Shown: positions 16,076-23,210 of the stretch, in pieces
Position numbering within the stretch: the first letter of the stretch is position 1
Layout: the number at the start of each line of letters is the position of its first letter
NCBI RefSeq assembly: GCF_022549225.1
Contig: NZ_JAKZFD010000007.1
Location: forward strand, 62,001 to 126,000
DNA length: 64,000 nt
From: Pelomonas sp. CA6
Lineage (GTDB): Bacteria > Pseudomonadota > Gammaproteobacteria > Burkholderiales > Burkholderiaceae_C
Direction: 5' to 3'
Translations under genes and position numbers: made by a program
Notes under the pieces: model-generated
Told to the model about the DNA's origin: nothing
Databases searched by the model: none
Seen by the model: the letters and a program-made list of their open reading frames with translations, nothing else

Positions 16076-18817
16076 TCATTGCCAGCCGAAGCGGCGCGCA
16101 TACCAGCCCTTCACCGACTGCGTCAGACCCATGTAGGCCAGCAGGATCAGCGGCAGGAAGGCGAAGTACAGCGGCGGCAGCGCTTGCAGCCTGAGTCCGG
16201 AGGCCAGCGGACCCATGGGCAGGAAGATGCCCAGCGCGGCGATCAGCACCGTCATCGCCAGCAGCGGCGCGGCGGCCATGCTCTGCACGAAGGGCAGCCT
16301 GCGCGTGCGGATCATGTGCACGATCAGGGTCTGGGTCAGCAGGCCCACGACGAACCAGCCCGACTGGAACAGGGTCTGCTGCTCGGGCGTGTTGGCACCG
16401 AAGACGAACCACATCAGCGCATAGGTGGCGATGTCGAAGACCGAGCTGATGGGCCCGAAGAACACCATGAAGCGCCCGAGGTCGGCCGGGTCCCAGCGCT
16501 GCGGACGCTGCAGGAACTCTTCGTCCACCCGGTCGAAGGGGATGGCGATCTGCGAGATGTCGTACAGCAGGTTCTGCACCAGCAGGTGCAGCGGCAGCAT
16601 GGGCAGGAAGGGGAGGAAGGCGCTGGCGACCAGCACCGAGAACACGTTGCCGAAGTTGGAGCTGGCCGTCATCTTGATGTACTTGAGCATGTTGGCGAAG
16701 GTGCGCCGGCCTTCGATCACGCCTTGCTCCAGCACCATCAGGCTTTTCTCCAGCAGGATGATGTCCGCCGATTCCTTGGCCACGTCCACCGCGGAGTCGA
16801 CCGAGATGCCGATGTCCGCCGCGCGCAGCGCCGGCGCGTCGTTGATGCCATCGCCCATGAAACCCACCACATGGCCGTTGTCGTGCAGCGCGCGCACGAT
16901 GCGCTCCTTGTGCGCCGGCGTCAGCTTGGCGAAGACCTGGTGCTGCTCCACCAGCCGCCGCAGCTGCAGGTCGTCGGCGCGCTCCAGGTCCTGGCCCAGC
17001 ACGACCTCGCCGGGCGTCAGGCCGACGTCCTCGCACACCTTGCGCGTGACCCATTCGTTGTCGCCGGTCAGCACCTTCACCGTCACGCCGTGGTGCGCCA
17101 GCGCGCGCAGCGCCGGGGCCGTGGAGTCTTTCGCCGGATCGAGGAAGGCGATGTAGCCGGCCAGGGTCAGCCCCTGTTCGTCGGCCACGCCGTAGGCGCT
17201 GCGGCCTTGCCCGGCCGCGAAGCGGCGGCTGGCCACCGCGACGACGCGCAGACCCTGACGGTTCAACTCGGTGGCCACGCTCCGGATCTGCGCCAGTAGC
17301 TCCGGGCCCAGTGCGACCTGCCGGTCCGCGCGCTCGACATGGCTGCAGACGGCCAGCATCTCCTCCAGCGCGCCCTTGCAGATCAGCAGATGCTCGCCAT
17401 CGGCGCCCGCCACGACGACCGACATGCGCCGGCGCGCGAAGTCGAAGGGCACCTCGTCGACCTTCTCCCAGGCCTGCGCTTCGGCCCGCAGAGCGTGGCC
17501 GTGCTGCAGCACGGCCAGGTCCAGCAGGTTCTTCAGGCCGGTCTGATGGCGGCTGTTCAGGTAGGCCAGCTCCAGCACATGCTGGGCCGGCTCGCCCCAG
17601 GCGTTGGTGTGGCGTTCCAGCGCGATGCGGTCCTGGGTCAGCGTGCCGGTCTTGTCGGTGCACAGCACGTCCATGGCGCCGAAGTTGTGGATGGCCTCGA
17701 GCCGCTTGACGATGACCTGGCGCCGCGCCATGAAGACCGCGCCCTTGGCCAGCGTCGCGGTGACGATCATGGGCAGCATCTCCGGCGTCAGCCCGACGGC
17801 GATGGACAGCGCGAACAGCGCGGCCTCCCACCAGTCGCCCTTGGTGAAGCCGTTGATGAGCAGCACCAGCGGCGCCATCACGAGCATGAAGCGGATCAGC
17901 ACCCAGCTGACGCGGTTGATGCCCGCCTGGAAAGCGGTGGTGCCGCGCTCCACGCGGCCCAGGCGCTGGGCCAGCGCGCCGAAGAAGGTCCGCTCGCCGG
18001 TGTGCAGCACCAGCGCCACCGCGCTGCCGCTGACCACGTTGGTGCCCATGAAGAGCAGGTTGTCGCGCTCCAGGGCGGGGCCCTCGCCGCGCGTCTGCGC
18101 GAACTTCTCGACCGGCAGCGCCTCGCCGGTCAGCGCCGACTGGCTGACGAACAGGTCCTTGGCAGCGACCAGGCGGCAATCGGCCGGGATCATGTCGCCC
18201 GCCGACAGCGCCACCAGTTCGCCCGGCACCAGCTCGCGCATTGGCAGTTCGACGCGCCGCGCGGCGGCCAGGCCCTGCTCCAGCGGCAGCTCGCGACGGG
18301 CGCCCGCGGCCGGGCGCAGCACGGTGGCGGTGTTGCTGACCATGGCGCGCAGCCGGTCGGCCGCCTGGTTGGAGCGCAGCTCCTGGACGAAGCGCAGCAG
18401 CGTGGACACCGCCACCATGGTGGTGATCACCACCGTGGCCTTCAGGTCCTCGGTCAGCCAGGAAATCAGCGCCAGCGCCGACAACAGCAGATTGAAGGGG
18501 TTGCGGAAGCACTGCCACAGGTGCAGCCAGGCCGGCAGCGGCTTCTCGTGCGGCACCTCGTTGGCCCCGAGCTTGGCGCGCAAGGCCTGCGCGCGCCCCG
18601 GATCCAGGCCTTCGCTGCCGCTGCCGTGTTGCAGCAGCAGCTCCTCGGCATCGGCGCGCGACGCGTGCAGCAAGACTTCTTCGATGCGGCGCGGCAGTTG
18701 CGCCGAACCGGGCGCCGGCGACTTGCCGCCCAGGCCCAGCGGCCAGCGGGCGAAGTGGCGCAGCAGGTGGCGGCTGCGCAGGAAGTTTTCGAACAGGGTG
18801 TAGAGCGTGTGCGTCAT
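16076..18817 (-). CDS. mgtA: magnesium-translocating P-type ATPase
   Basis: A 913-residue P3B-type ATPase importing Mg2+ across the inner membrane. It has a cation-transporter N-domain, the TGE actuator motif (SALTGEALPVEKF), the phosphorylation motif CTDKTGTLTQD, the hinge GDGINDAP and ~10 transmembrane helices, including the PEMLPMIV helix typical of MgtA. The ATG at 18817 is preferred over one seven codons upstream because GGGAGCTCACC precedes it. It stands between an outer-membrane-type gene and mgtC. Control is probably exerted in the leader near 19721-20022, where an MgtL-like ORF occurs. Confidence 0.95.
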   Translation of the reverse strand: MTHTLYTLFENFLRSRHLLRHFARWPLGLGGKSPAPGSAQLPRRIEEVLLHASRADAEELLLQHGSGSEGLDPGRAQALRAKLGANEVPHEKPLPAWLHLWQCFRNPFNLLLSALALISWLTEDLKATVVITTMVAVSTLLRFVQELRSNQAADRLRAMVSNTATVLRPAAGARRELPLEQGLAAARRVELPMRELVPGELVALSAGDMIPADCRLVAAKDLFVSQSALTGEALPVEKFAQTRGEGPALERDNLLFMGTNVVSGSAVALVLHTGERTFFGALAQRLGRVERGTTAFQAGINRVSWVLIRFMLVMAPLVLLINGFTKGDWWEAALFALSIAVGLTPEMLPMIVTATLAKGAVFMARRQVIVKRLEAIHNFGAMDVLCTDKTGTLTQDRIALERHTNAWGEPAQHVLELAYLNSRHQTGLKNLLDLAVLQHGHALRAEAQAWEKVDEVPFDFARRRMSVVVAGADGEHLLICKGALEEMLAVCSHVERADRQVALGPELLAQIRSVATELNRQGLRVVAVASRRFAAGQGRSAYGVADEQGLTLAGYIAFLDPAKDSTAPALRALAHHGVTVKVLTGDNEWVTRKVCEDVGLTPGEVVLGQDLERADDLQLRRLVEQHQVFAKLTPAHKERIVRALHDNGHVVGFMGDGINDAPALRAADIGISVDSAVDVAKESADIILLEKSLMVLEQGVIEGRRTFANMLKYIKMTASSNFGNVFSVLVASAFLPFLPMLPLHLLVQNLLYDISQIAIPFDRVDEEFLQRPQRWDPADLGRFMVFFGPISSVFDIATYALMWFVFGANTPEQQTLFQSGWFVVGLLTQTLIVHMIRTRRLPFVQSMAAAPLLAMTVLIAALGIFLPMGPLASGLRLQALPPLYFAFLPLILLAYMGLTQSVKGWYARRFGWQ

Positions 18818-18905
18818 GGTGAGCTCCCGGCCGCGCATGCGGCGGCCAGACCGGCAGCGCCGTGGCTGCGGTCGATGAGGGGGAAGAGGTGAGGGGCGGT
18901 GGCGC

Positions 18906-19682
18906 TTAGCGGGCGAAGACCCAATTCAGGCCCAGGCTCCACCAGGCGTCGTGGGTGGCCCCAAGCGCCTGCGCGCGGCTGAGGTCCACGGACAGCGAGG
19001 CGTCGATGAGATGGCGCAGCCCCACGCGCCGGCGCGTCTGCTGGCCGTCATGCCATTGCTCGACCAGGCCCTGCCAGCGCGCGCTGGGTTGCCATTCCAG
19101 CGCCAGGCCATAGCGCGGCCGGTCGGGTTCGCCGCGGTTGAAGTCCCGCCCGGCATTGAGATGCAGCGCGAGATCTTCGCGCGGTGTCCAGCTCAGCGGC
19201 AGCAGCAGCGACTGGCCGGCGAAGCGCGGCGAGCCGCTCTGCCAGTTCGCCGCCCACACGATGCCCCAACTCAGGCCCGGTCGCAGCGCTTGCGCCCACT
19301 TCAGCTGCAGGCCGGCGCTGCGCACGACGGGGTTGCCCCGCGGCGCGTAGCGGTCCAGGTTCAGCCCCCATTCCAGCCCCAGCCAATGGCAGGCAGGGCC
19401 CAGGTGCTGCAGCTGGCGCTGGCGGCCCTGTTCGATCCAGGTTTCGAGCTGGCATTGCCCCGGCTCGAGCAGCGCGGCGTCGTCGATGCCGTGATGGCCG
19501 CCCGCCGCCTGACTGGGCCATGGCAGCAGCACGCCGGCGGCCGTGGCCATGAGCGCGAGCAGGAGCCGGAAGAGGCCGGCGAAGGTGGGGCGATGTGATC
19601 CTGCGCGGCTGGGGCCGCGAGAGTCGTGGAAGGTCGGGGTGCCCGGGTCGGTGTGCGACCAGCACAGCAAGGCGAAGTGCAT
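18906..19682 (-). CDS. predicted outer-membrane beta-barrel protein of the magnesium operon
   Basis: A 258-residue product. A hydrophobic segment (residues ~36-60, LLLALMATAAGVLLPWPSQA) ends in a signal-peptidase-like Ala-X-Ala site, suggesting an unusually long signal region. The mature part opens GGHHGIDDAALLEPGQCQLE and continues in alternating hydrophobic/aromatic strands (LGLEWGLNLDRYA, SLGLNWVFAR), consistent with an outer-membrane beta-barrel. The start is set by CAGGAG upstream of ATG 19682. It follows the MgtL-like ORF by 38 bp and precedes mgtA by 88 bp, so it probably shares the Mg2+ response. I know of no described role. Confidence 0.65.
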   Translation of the reverse strand: MHFALLCWSHTDPGTPTFHDSRGPSRAGSHRPTFAGLFRLLLALMATAAGVLLPWPSQAAGGHHGIDDAALLEPGQCQLETWIEQGRQRQLQHLGPACHWLGLEWGLNLDRYAPRGNPVVRSAGLQLKWAQALRPGLSWGIVWAANWQSGSPRFAGQSLLLPLSWTPREDLALHLNAGRDFNRGEPDRPRYGLALEWQPSARWQGLVEQWHDGQQTRRRVGLRHLIDASLSVDLSRAQALGATHDAWWSLGLNWVFAR

Positions 19683-19720
19683 GGGGTTCTCCTGCGCATG
19701 GGCGCGGCACCCCAGGCCCG

Positions 19721-19825
19721 CTAGCGAGAGGGGTGCGCGCGCACCGTCGTGCGCGTGGTCATCGTTGAGCGTGGGCTCGGTGCGGTGGGGGGCGCGTGGC
19801 GGCGCCAACTAGGGTCGGGGTCCAT
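19721..19825 (-). CDS. MgtL-like leader peptide (34 aa)
   Basis: A tiny ORF with a near-perfect ribosome site (AAGGAGGCCGCC, then ATG). The peptide begins MDPDPSWRRHAPPTAPSPR and ends HPSR. Enterobacterial MgtL, the leader of mgtA, begins Met-Glu-Pro-Asp-Pro. Its acidic/proline start destabilises translating ribosomes at low Mg2+ and so switches mgtA on. Here Asp-Pro-Asp-Pro occupies the same positions, and further prolines follow at 12, 13, 16 and 18. The ORF lies on the same strand, 38 bp before the gene that precedes mgtA. That it is translated and regulatory is an inference. Confidence 0.6.
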   Translation of the reverse strand: MDPDPSWRRHAPPTAPSPRSTMTTRTTVRAHPSR

Positions 19826-19851
19826 GGCGGCCTCCTTGGTGGTGTGGGGAA

Positions 19852-20022
19852 TCAGCTCGACGCGCGCTTGCCGTCCGCGACGGGCAGCAAGGCACCGCGC
19901 AGCCGGCGCGTGGTCCACAGAGTTTGCTGCTCCAGGCGCAGCAGATCGCGCAGCGTGTCGACCGGCGTGGTGCCGGACGGCTGTACGCGCACAGGCTTGC
20001 AAGGCGAGGTGGAGGTACGCAT
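19852..20022 (-). CDS. small ORF in the magnesium operon leader (56 aa)
   Basis: A 56-codon ORF preceded by AAAAGGAAGCGTTC and ATG. The peptide starts MRTSTSPCKPVRVQPSGTTP and continues with VDTLRDLLRLEQQTLWTTRR, a plausible amphipathic helix, ending in KRASS. It ends 26 bp before the MDPDP leader ORF. I recognise no family. It could be a second regulatory leader, a small membrane-associated regulator or a spurious ORF. The good ribosome site and the helix-like middle favour translation. Confidence 0.45.
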   Translation of the reverse strand: MRTSTSPCKPVRVQPSGTTPVDTLRDLLRLEQQTLWTTRRLRGALLPVADGKRASS

Positions 20023-20519
20023 GAACGCTTCCTTTTGGAAAGGCGTTCGTGCGGGCAGAGGCCCGCATCCTGCCCGTGCCGGTCCAAGGCGCGCAGCAGA
20101 ACGCTGAATGGCGATGCGAGCGAGAGAAGGCGGAAGGGCTGCGGCGCTGACGCGCCGCCGGAAGTCGGCGTTAGCGCGTCAGAGAAGCGGCGGCCATCCC
20201 GGCTCGCATCGCAAAACTACTGGCACTGTCCACGCACGGACTCCGTTGTTGAGGAGCGCGGATTGTTGCACTGCAATATCGGGTCGGTCAACCCGTGCGC
20301 GAGGGGGATTGAGCCGGGCCCGCGGGGCGCGCGCGTTCACCGGGCAAGCCGGCCCGGGGCCGCGACGCGCCAGGACCGCGTGGTGGGGGGCGATGCTGTT
20401 GCTATGGCCGCAGGCGGGCAACACCTGACCCTCGGGCGGGACGGTCGCGGTGTTCGAAGGTCGGCCCGTGTCCCGTCCTGAACTGCGTTGACACTTCCGG
20501 ACGGTCGTAAAGGTCGGCG
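20023..20519. other. long non-coding stretch upstream of the magnesium operon
   Basis: No convincing gene is present in about 500 bp. It presumably holds the minus-strand promoter and 5' leader of the Mg operon. A candidate is TTGACC (complement of 20286-20291) followed 19 bp on by ACAATC, which is weak. A strong stem-loop lies at 20147-20182. The distal part borders mobile-element debris. Confidence 0.5.
20147..20182 (-). promoter_or_regulatory. stem-loop in the presumed Mg operon leader
   Basis: CTGACGCGC (20147-20155) and GCGCGTCAG (20174-20182) are perfect 9-bp arms, with CGCCG/CGGCG pairing inside the loop. The structure lies 125 bp upstream of the first small ORF. It could be part of an Mg2+-responsive leader or simply a GC-rich hairpin; I cannot assign it to a known riboswitch class. 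Confidence 0.35.
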
Positions 20520-20647
20520 TTAGCCGACCGGGAACGCCCGGTGCATTGCATCGGGCGTTTGCATTTTGGCGAGAGGCGCAGCCGCTCTTCGTTGTAGATC
20601 TGGACCGACTCCCTCACCATCCGCCGTGCCTGGCTTAGGTCCGCCAT
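20520..20647 (-). pseudogene. IS3-family transposase OrfB C-terminal remnant, frameshifted
   Basis: The minus strand reads ADLSQARRMVRESVQIYNEE, then RLRLSP. After a shift of frame near 20570 it continues MQTPDAMHRAFPVG and a stop at 20520-20522. Both parts match the C-terminal end of IS3-family OrfB transposases, where YN-x-RPH-x-SL is followed by TPDAVHRA. Only the last ~40 residues survive and the two halves are out of register, so it is dead. It marks former insertion-sequence activity at this site. Confidence 0.65.
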
Positions 20648-20989
20648 GCAGGCCGAGGGCGATGAGGACAACGAAGAGACGCGCCCGCTGACTGAGGTTG
20701 GGGCCATCCTGCTGTTGACTGCGTCCGACCTCGACGATCGGCGCAGGCGTACCTACGCGCGCAGCCTGTTTCGCGAGATGTAGGCCTTCGCGCTTGGGTC
20801 AGGGCTGCGCCTCAACGAGGTCTGCTCGCCGCGGCCCGAGGACCTGGATGCTGTTGGGGGTGGTCAGCTTGTGACGGACCGAGTTCCACTTGTGGAGATC
20901 CGATTCCGTGTTCAAACGGATGAGGCCAGCTTTCACGATCTCTTGAAGGTCTTGACCATGCAACACATCCGCAACACACTTGCAGCATG
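20648..20989 (+). pseudogene. possible tyrosine-recombinase fragment with in-frame stop
   Basis: A plus-strand frame opening at 20647 reads LTEVGAILLLTASDLDDRRR and hits a TAG at 20780-20782. It then continues FALGSGLRLNEVCSPRPEDLD. The second segment resembles the GLRxSEvxxLxxeDid core of phage integrases, which contains the first catalytic Arg. The catalytic His-x-x-Arg and Tyr motifs are absent, and the tail (MQHIRNTLAA) does not align. It is best read as a decayed integrase-like fragment; the assignment rests on one motif. Confidence 0.35.
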
Positions 20990-21280
20990 AAGACCGCCAT
21001 CCTGCCGCAAGTGCGCGTGGAGCCCCAGCTTCGCGCTGACCTCGAATCAGTTCTGCGCGAGGGCGAAACCCTGTCCGATTTCTTGGAGTCGACCGTCCGT
21101 CAGGCTGTGGACTATCGGCGAATGCAAGCTGAATTCAATGCCCGTGCCAATGCCGCCTGGACTCGATACCAGCAAGCAGGTGGGGGCGTTCCAGCCGAAG
21201 AGGTCGTGGCGCAGATGCGGGAGCGCCTTGAGGCCAAGCGGCGCGAACTGCAAGGCAAGCATCGCCCGACTGCTGAATGA
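20987..21280 (+). CDS. antitoxin-like protein (YlcI/YnfO or ParD-like)
   Basis: A 97-residue protein. The N-terminal VRVEPQLRADLESVLREGET and LSDFLESTVRQAVDYR look like a ribbon-helix-helix domain. The C-terminal half is a charged helix (EEVVAQMRERLEAKRRE) suited to toxin binding. The last four bases overlap the next start (ATGA), as expected for a coupled toxin-antitoxin operon. Base composition is visibly less GC-rich than the flanking core genes, and remnants of mobile DNA lie immediately upstream, both suggesting horizontal acquisition. Confidence 0.75.
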   Translation: MKTAILPQVRVEPQLRADLESVLREGETLSDFLESTVRQAVDYRRMQAEFNARANAAWTRYQQAGGGVPAEEVVAQMRERLEAKRRELQGKHRPTAE

Positions 21281-21594
21281 CGTTCAGGGTTGTTGTTGAC
21301 CCGGAGGCGAATGCGGACCTCCAGCGGCTGTACCAGCACCTGCTTGATCGGGTTGAGTGTGTCGAAGACCTGGCGGTTGCTGATCGCGCGTTGCTGGCCA
21401 TTGAAGAGGCGATGACTGCGCTCGCGAAGGCGCCGTTTCTCTTCCGAAAGGAGGCGGGGTCTCGAAGCCAACTGCGGCGCGAACTTGTCGTGCCGTTCGG
21501 GGCCTCTGGGTATGTGCTGAAGTACGAGATCGCTTCGCCAACGCTTGTGGTGGTGCTGGCGGTTCGTCACCAGCACGAGGCCGATTACCACTGA
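21277..21594 (+). CDS. RelE/ParE family toxin
   Basis: A 105-residue protein of the RelE/ParE fold. It has VVVDPEANADLQRLYQHLLD (first strand and helical hairpin), LRRELVVPFGASGYVLKYEI and a final strand VVVLAVRHQHEADYH, which matches the ParE-type ending (VLAVRHqrE). It overlaps the antitoxin gene by four bases. ParE-type members poison DNA gyrase and RelE-type members cleave mRNA; the sequence is closer to ParE, but I cannot decide from motifs. A strong terminator follows 50 bp downstream. Confidence 0.82.
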   Translation: MTFRVVVDPEANADLQRLYQHLLDRVECVEDLAVADRALLAIEEAMTALAKAPFLFRKEAGSRSQLRRELVVPFGASGYVLKYEIASPTLVVVLAVRHQHEADYH

Positions 21595-21643
21595 CCCCCT
21601 CGCAGGATCGCTGTTGACACTTCGTTGACAGCCCACAAAGAAC

Positions 21644-21676
21644 AAGGGCTTAGCATCGCTGCTAAGCCCTTGATTT
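21644..21676. terminator. bidirectional intrinsic terminator
   Basis: AAGGGCTTAGCA and TGCTAAGCCCTT form a perfect 12-bp stem with a TCGC loop. TGATTTTG follows on the plus strand, and a T-containing tract follows on the minus strand. It separates the toxin gene (plus) from tRNA-Met (minus) and could serve both. Confidence 0.88.
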
Positions 21677-21680
21677 TGTA

Positions 21681-21757
<77 letters not shown>

Positions 21758-21830
21758 TAAGAGAACGAGACTATAGCAGGCTTTTGCGAGACAATGCAAG
21801 TACTGCACCGCAAATTTTGAGCGGCCCCCG

Positions 21831-23171
21831 ATGTTCAGCTTCTTCAAAAGAAAATTCGGCTCCGCGCCCGCCCCGGCGCCCGAGACCGCCAGCACTCCCG
21901 CCGCTCCCGCGGCGGCACCGGCCGACGCATCCGCTCAGCCCGTGTTGCCGCAGGACTGGGCCGCCCCGGCGGCAAGTCCGGCCCCGGCACCCGTGCCGGC
22001 CGCGCCACCGCCTGTTGCGCCTGCCGTGGTGACCGCCGCCCCGGAGCCTGCACCCGTGGCCGGGCCGGCGCCTGTTCCACCGGCCCGCCATGACAGCGCG
22101 GCCGAGCGCGTGTCCACGCCGCCCGCGCAAGCGCCTGTGTCAACAGTGGCATCGCCTGTGCCAACACCAGCAGCAGCTGCACCGGCACCAGCACCAGCAC
22201 CAGCACCAGCACCAGCACCAGCACCAGCACCGGCACCGGCACTGGCGCCAGTTGCGCCCGCTGAGCCCGCGCCGCGCCGTGGCTGGCTGGACAAGCTCAA
22301 GAGCGGCTTGCGCAAGACCGGCTCCAGCATCGCGCAGGTCTTCACCGGCACGCAGATCGACGATGCGCTGTATGAGGAGCTGGAGGCCGCGCTGCTGATG
22401 GCCGACACCGGCGTGAAGGCGACGGAGCATCTGCTGCAGGACCTGAAGCGGCGCGTCAAGGACAGCCGCGCCAGCGATCCGGCCGCGGTCCGCGCGCTGC
22501 TGACCGATGCGCTGGCCGAGTTGCTGCAGCCGCTGCAGAAGCCGCTGGTGGTGGGCGAACACACGCCCACGGTGATGATGGTGGTGGGCGTCAACGGCGC
22601 CGGCAAGACGACCAGCATCGGCAAGCTGACGCGCCATCTGGCCGACGCCGAACAAAACGTGCTGCTGGCCGCGGCCGATACCTTCCGCGCCGCAGCGCGC
22701 GAGCAGCTGTCGGTCTGGGCCGACCGCAATCGCGTGCAGATCGTCAGCCAGGAGGGCGGCGATCCGTCCGCGGTGACCTATGACGCCGTGGTCGCCGGCC
22801 GCTCACGCGGCTGTGACGTGGTGATCGCCGACACCGCGGGGCGGCTGCCAACGCAGCTGCACCTGATGGAGGAGCTGAAGAAGATCAAGCGCGTGATCGG
22901 CAAGGCCCAGGAGGGCGCGCCGCACGAGGTGCTGCTGGTCGTGGACGGCAACACTGGCCAGAACGCGCTGAACCAGGTCCGCGCCTTCGACGACGCGCTG
23001 GGCCTGACGGGCCTGGTGGTCACCAAGCTGGACGGCACCGCCAAGGGCGGCGTGCTCGCGGCGATCGCGCGCGAGCGCCCCATCCCGGTCTACTTCATCG
23101 GCGTGGGCGAGAAGCTGGAAGACCTGCAGACCTTCGACGCGCGCGAGTTCGCGCAGGCGCTGCTGGAGTAA
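21831..23171 (+). CDS. ftsY: signal recognition particle receptor FtsY
   Basis: A 446-residue SRP receptor GTPase delivering ribosome-nascent chains to the translocon. After MFSFFKRKFG comes a long Ala/Pro-rich acidic-domain substitute (residues ~12-145). The N-domain (WLDKLKSGLRKTGSSI, ALYEELEAALLMAD) and G-domain follow, with GVNGAGKTTS (G1), DTFRAAAREQL, DTAGR (G3), TKLDGTAKGG (G4) and GVGEKLEDL. Ffh, its partner, is encoded tail to tail just downstream. The linker contains a perfect hexanucleotide repeat. Confidence 0.97.
   Translation: MFSFFKRKFGSAPAPAPETASTPAAPAAAPADASAQPVLPQDWAAPAASPAPAPVPAAPPPVAPAVVTAAPEPAPVAGPAPVPPARHDSAAERVSTPPAQAPVSTVASPVPTPAAAAPAPAPAPAPAPAPAPAPAPALAPVAPAEPAPRRGWLDKLKSGLRKTGSSIAQVFTGTQIDDALYEELEAALLMADTGVKATEHLLQDLKRRVKDSRASDPAAVRALLTDALAELLQPLQKPLVVGEHTPTVMMVVGVNGAGKTTSIGKLTRHLADAEQNVLLAAADTFRAAAREQLSVWADRNRVQIVSQEGGDPSAVTYDAVVAGRSRGCDVVIADTAGRLPTQLHLMEELKKIKRVIGKAQEGAPHEVLLVVDGNTGQNALNQVRAFDDALGLTGLVVTKLDGTAKGGVLAAIARERPIPVYFIGVGEKLEDLQTFDAREFAQALLE
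22186..22239 (+). repeat. in-frame hexanucleotide tandem repeat in ftsY
   Basis: Seven perfect GCACCA units (22186-22227) are followed by two GCACCG units, encoding an uninterrupted Ala-Pro run in the FtsY linker. Because the unit is six bases, slippage would change linker length without shifting frame. Confidence 0.9.
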
Positions 23172-23210
23172 GGGGAGGGCGGCGCGCGGGCGCCGCTGGC
23201 GCGATGGGCC

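Noticed and set aside
18906-19808. Longer 300-residue reading of the outer-membrane-type protein
   Set aside because: It needs a TTG start inside the MgtL-like ORF and lacks a ribosome site; ATG 19682 has CAGGAG before it.
20402-20707. Intact 101-residue hypothetical on the minus strand
   Set aside because: The reading frame is explained by a frameshifted IS3 transposase tail; the true ending MQTPDAMHRAFPVG is in another frame.
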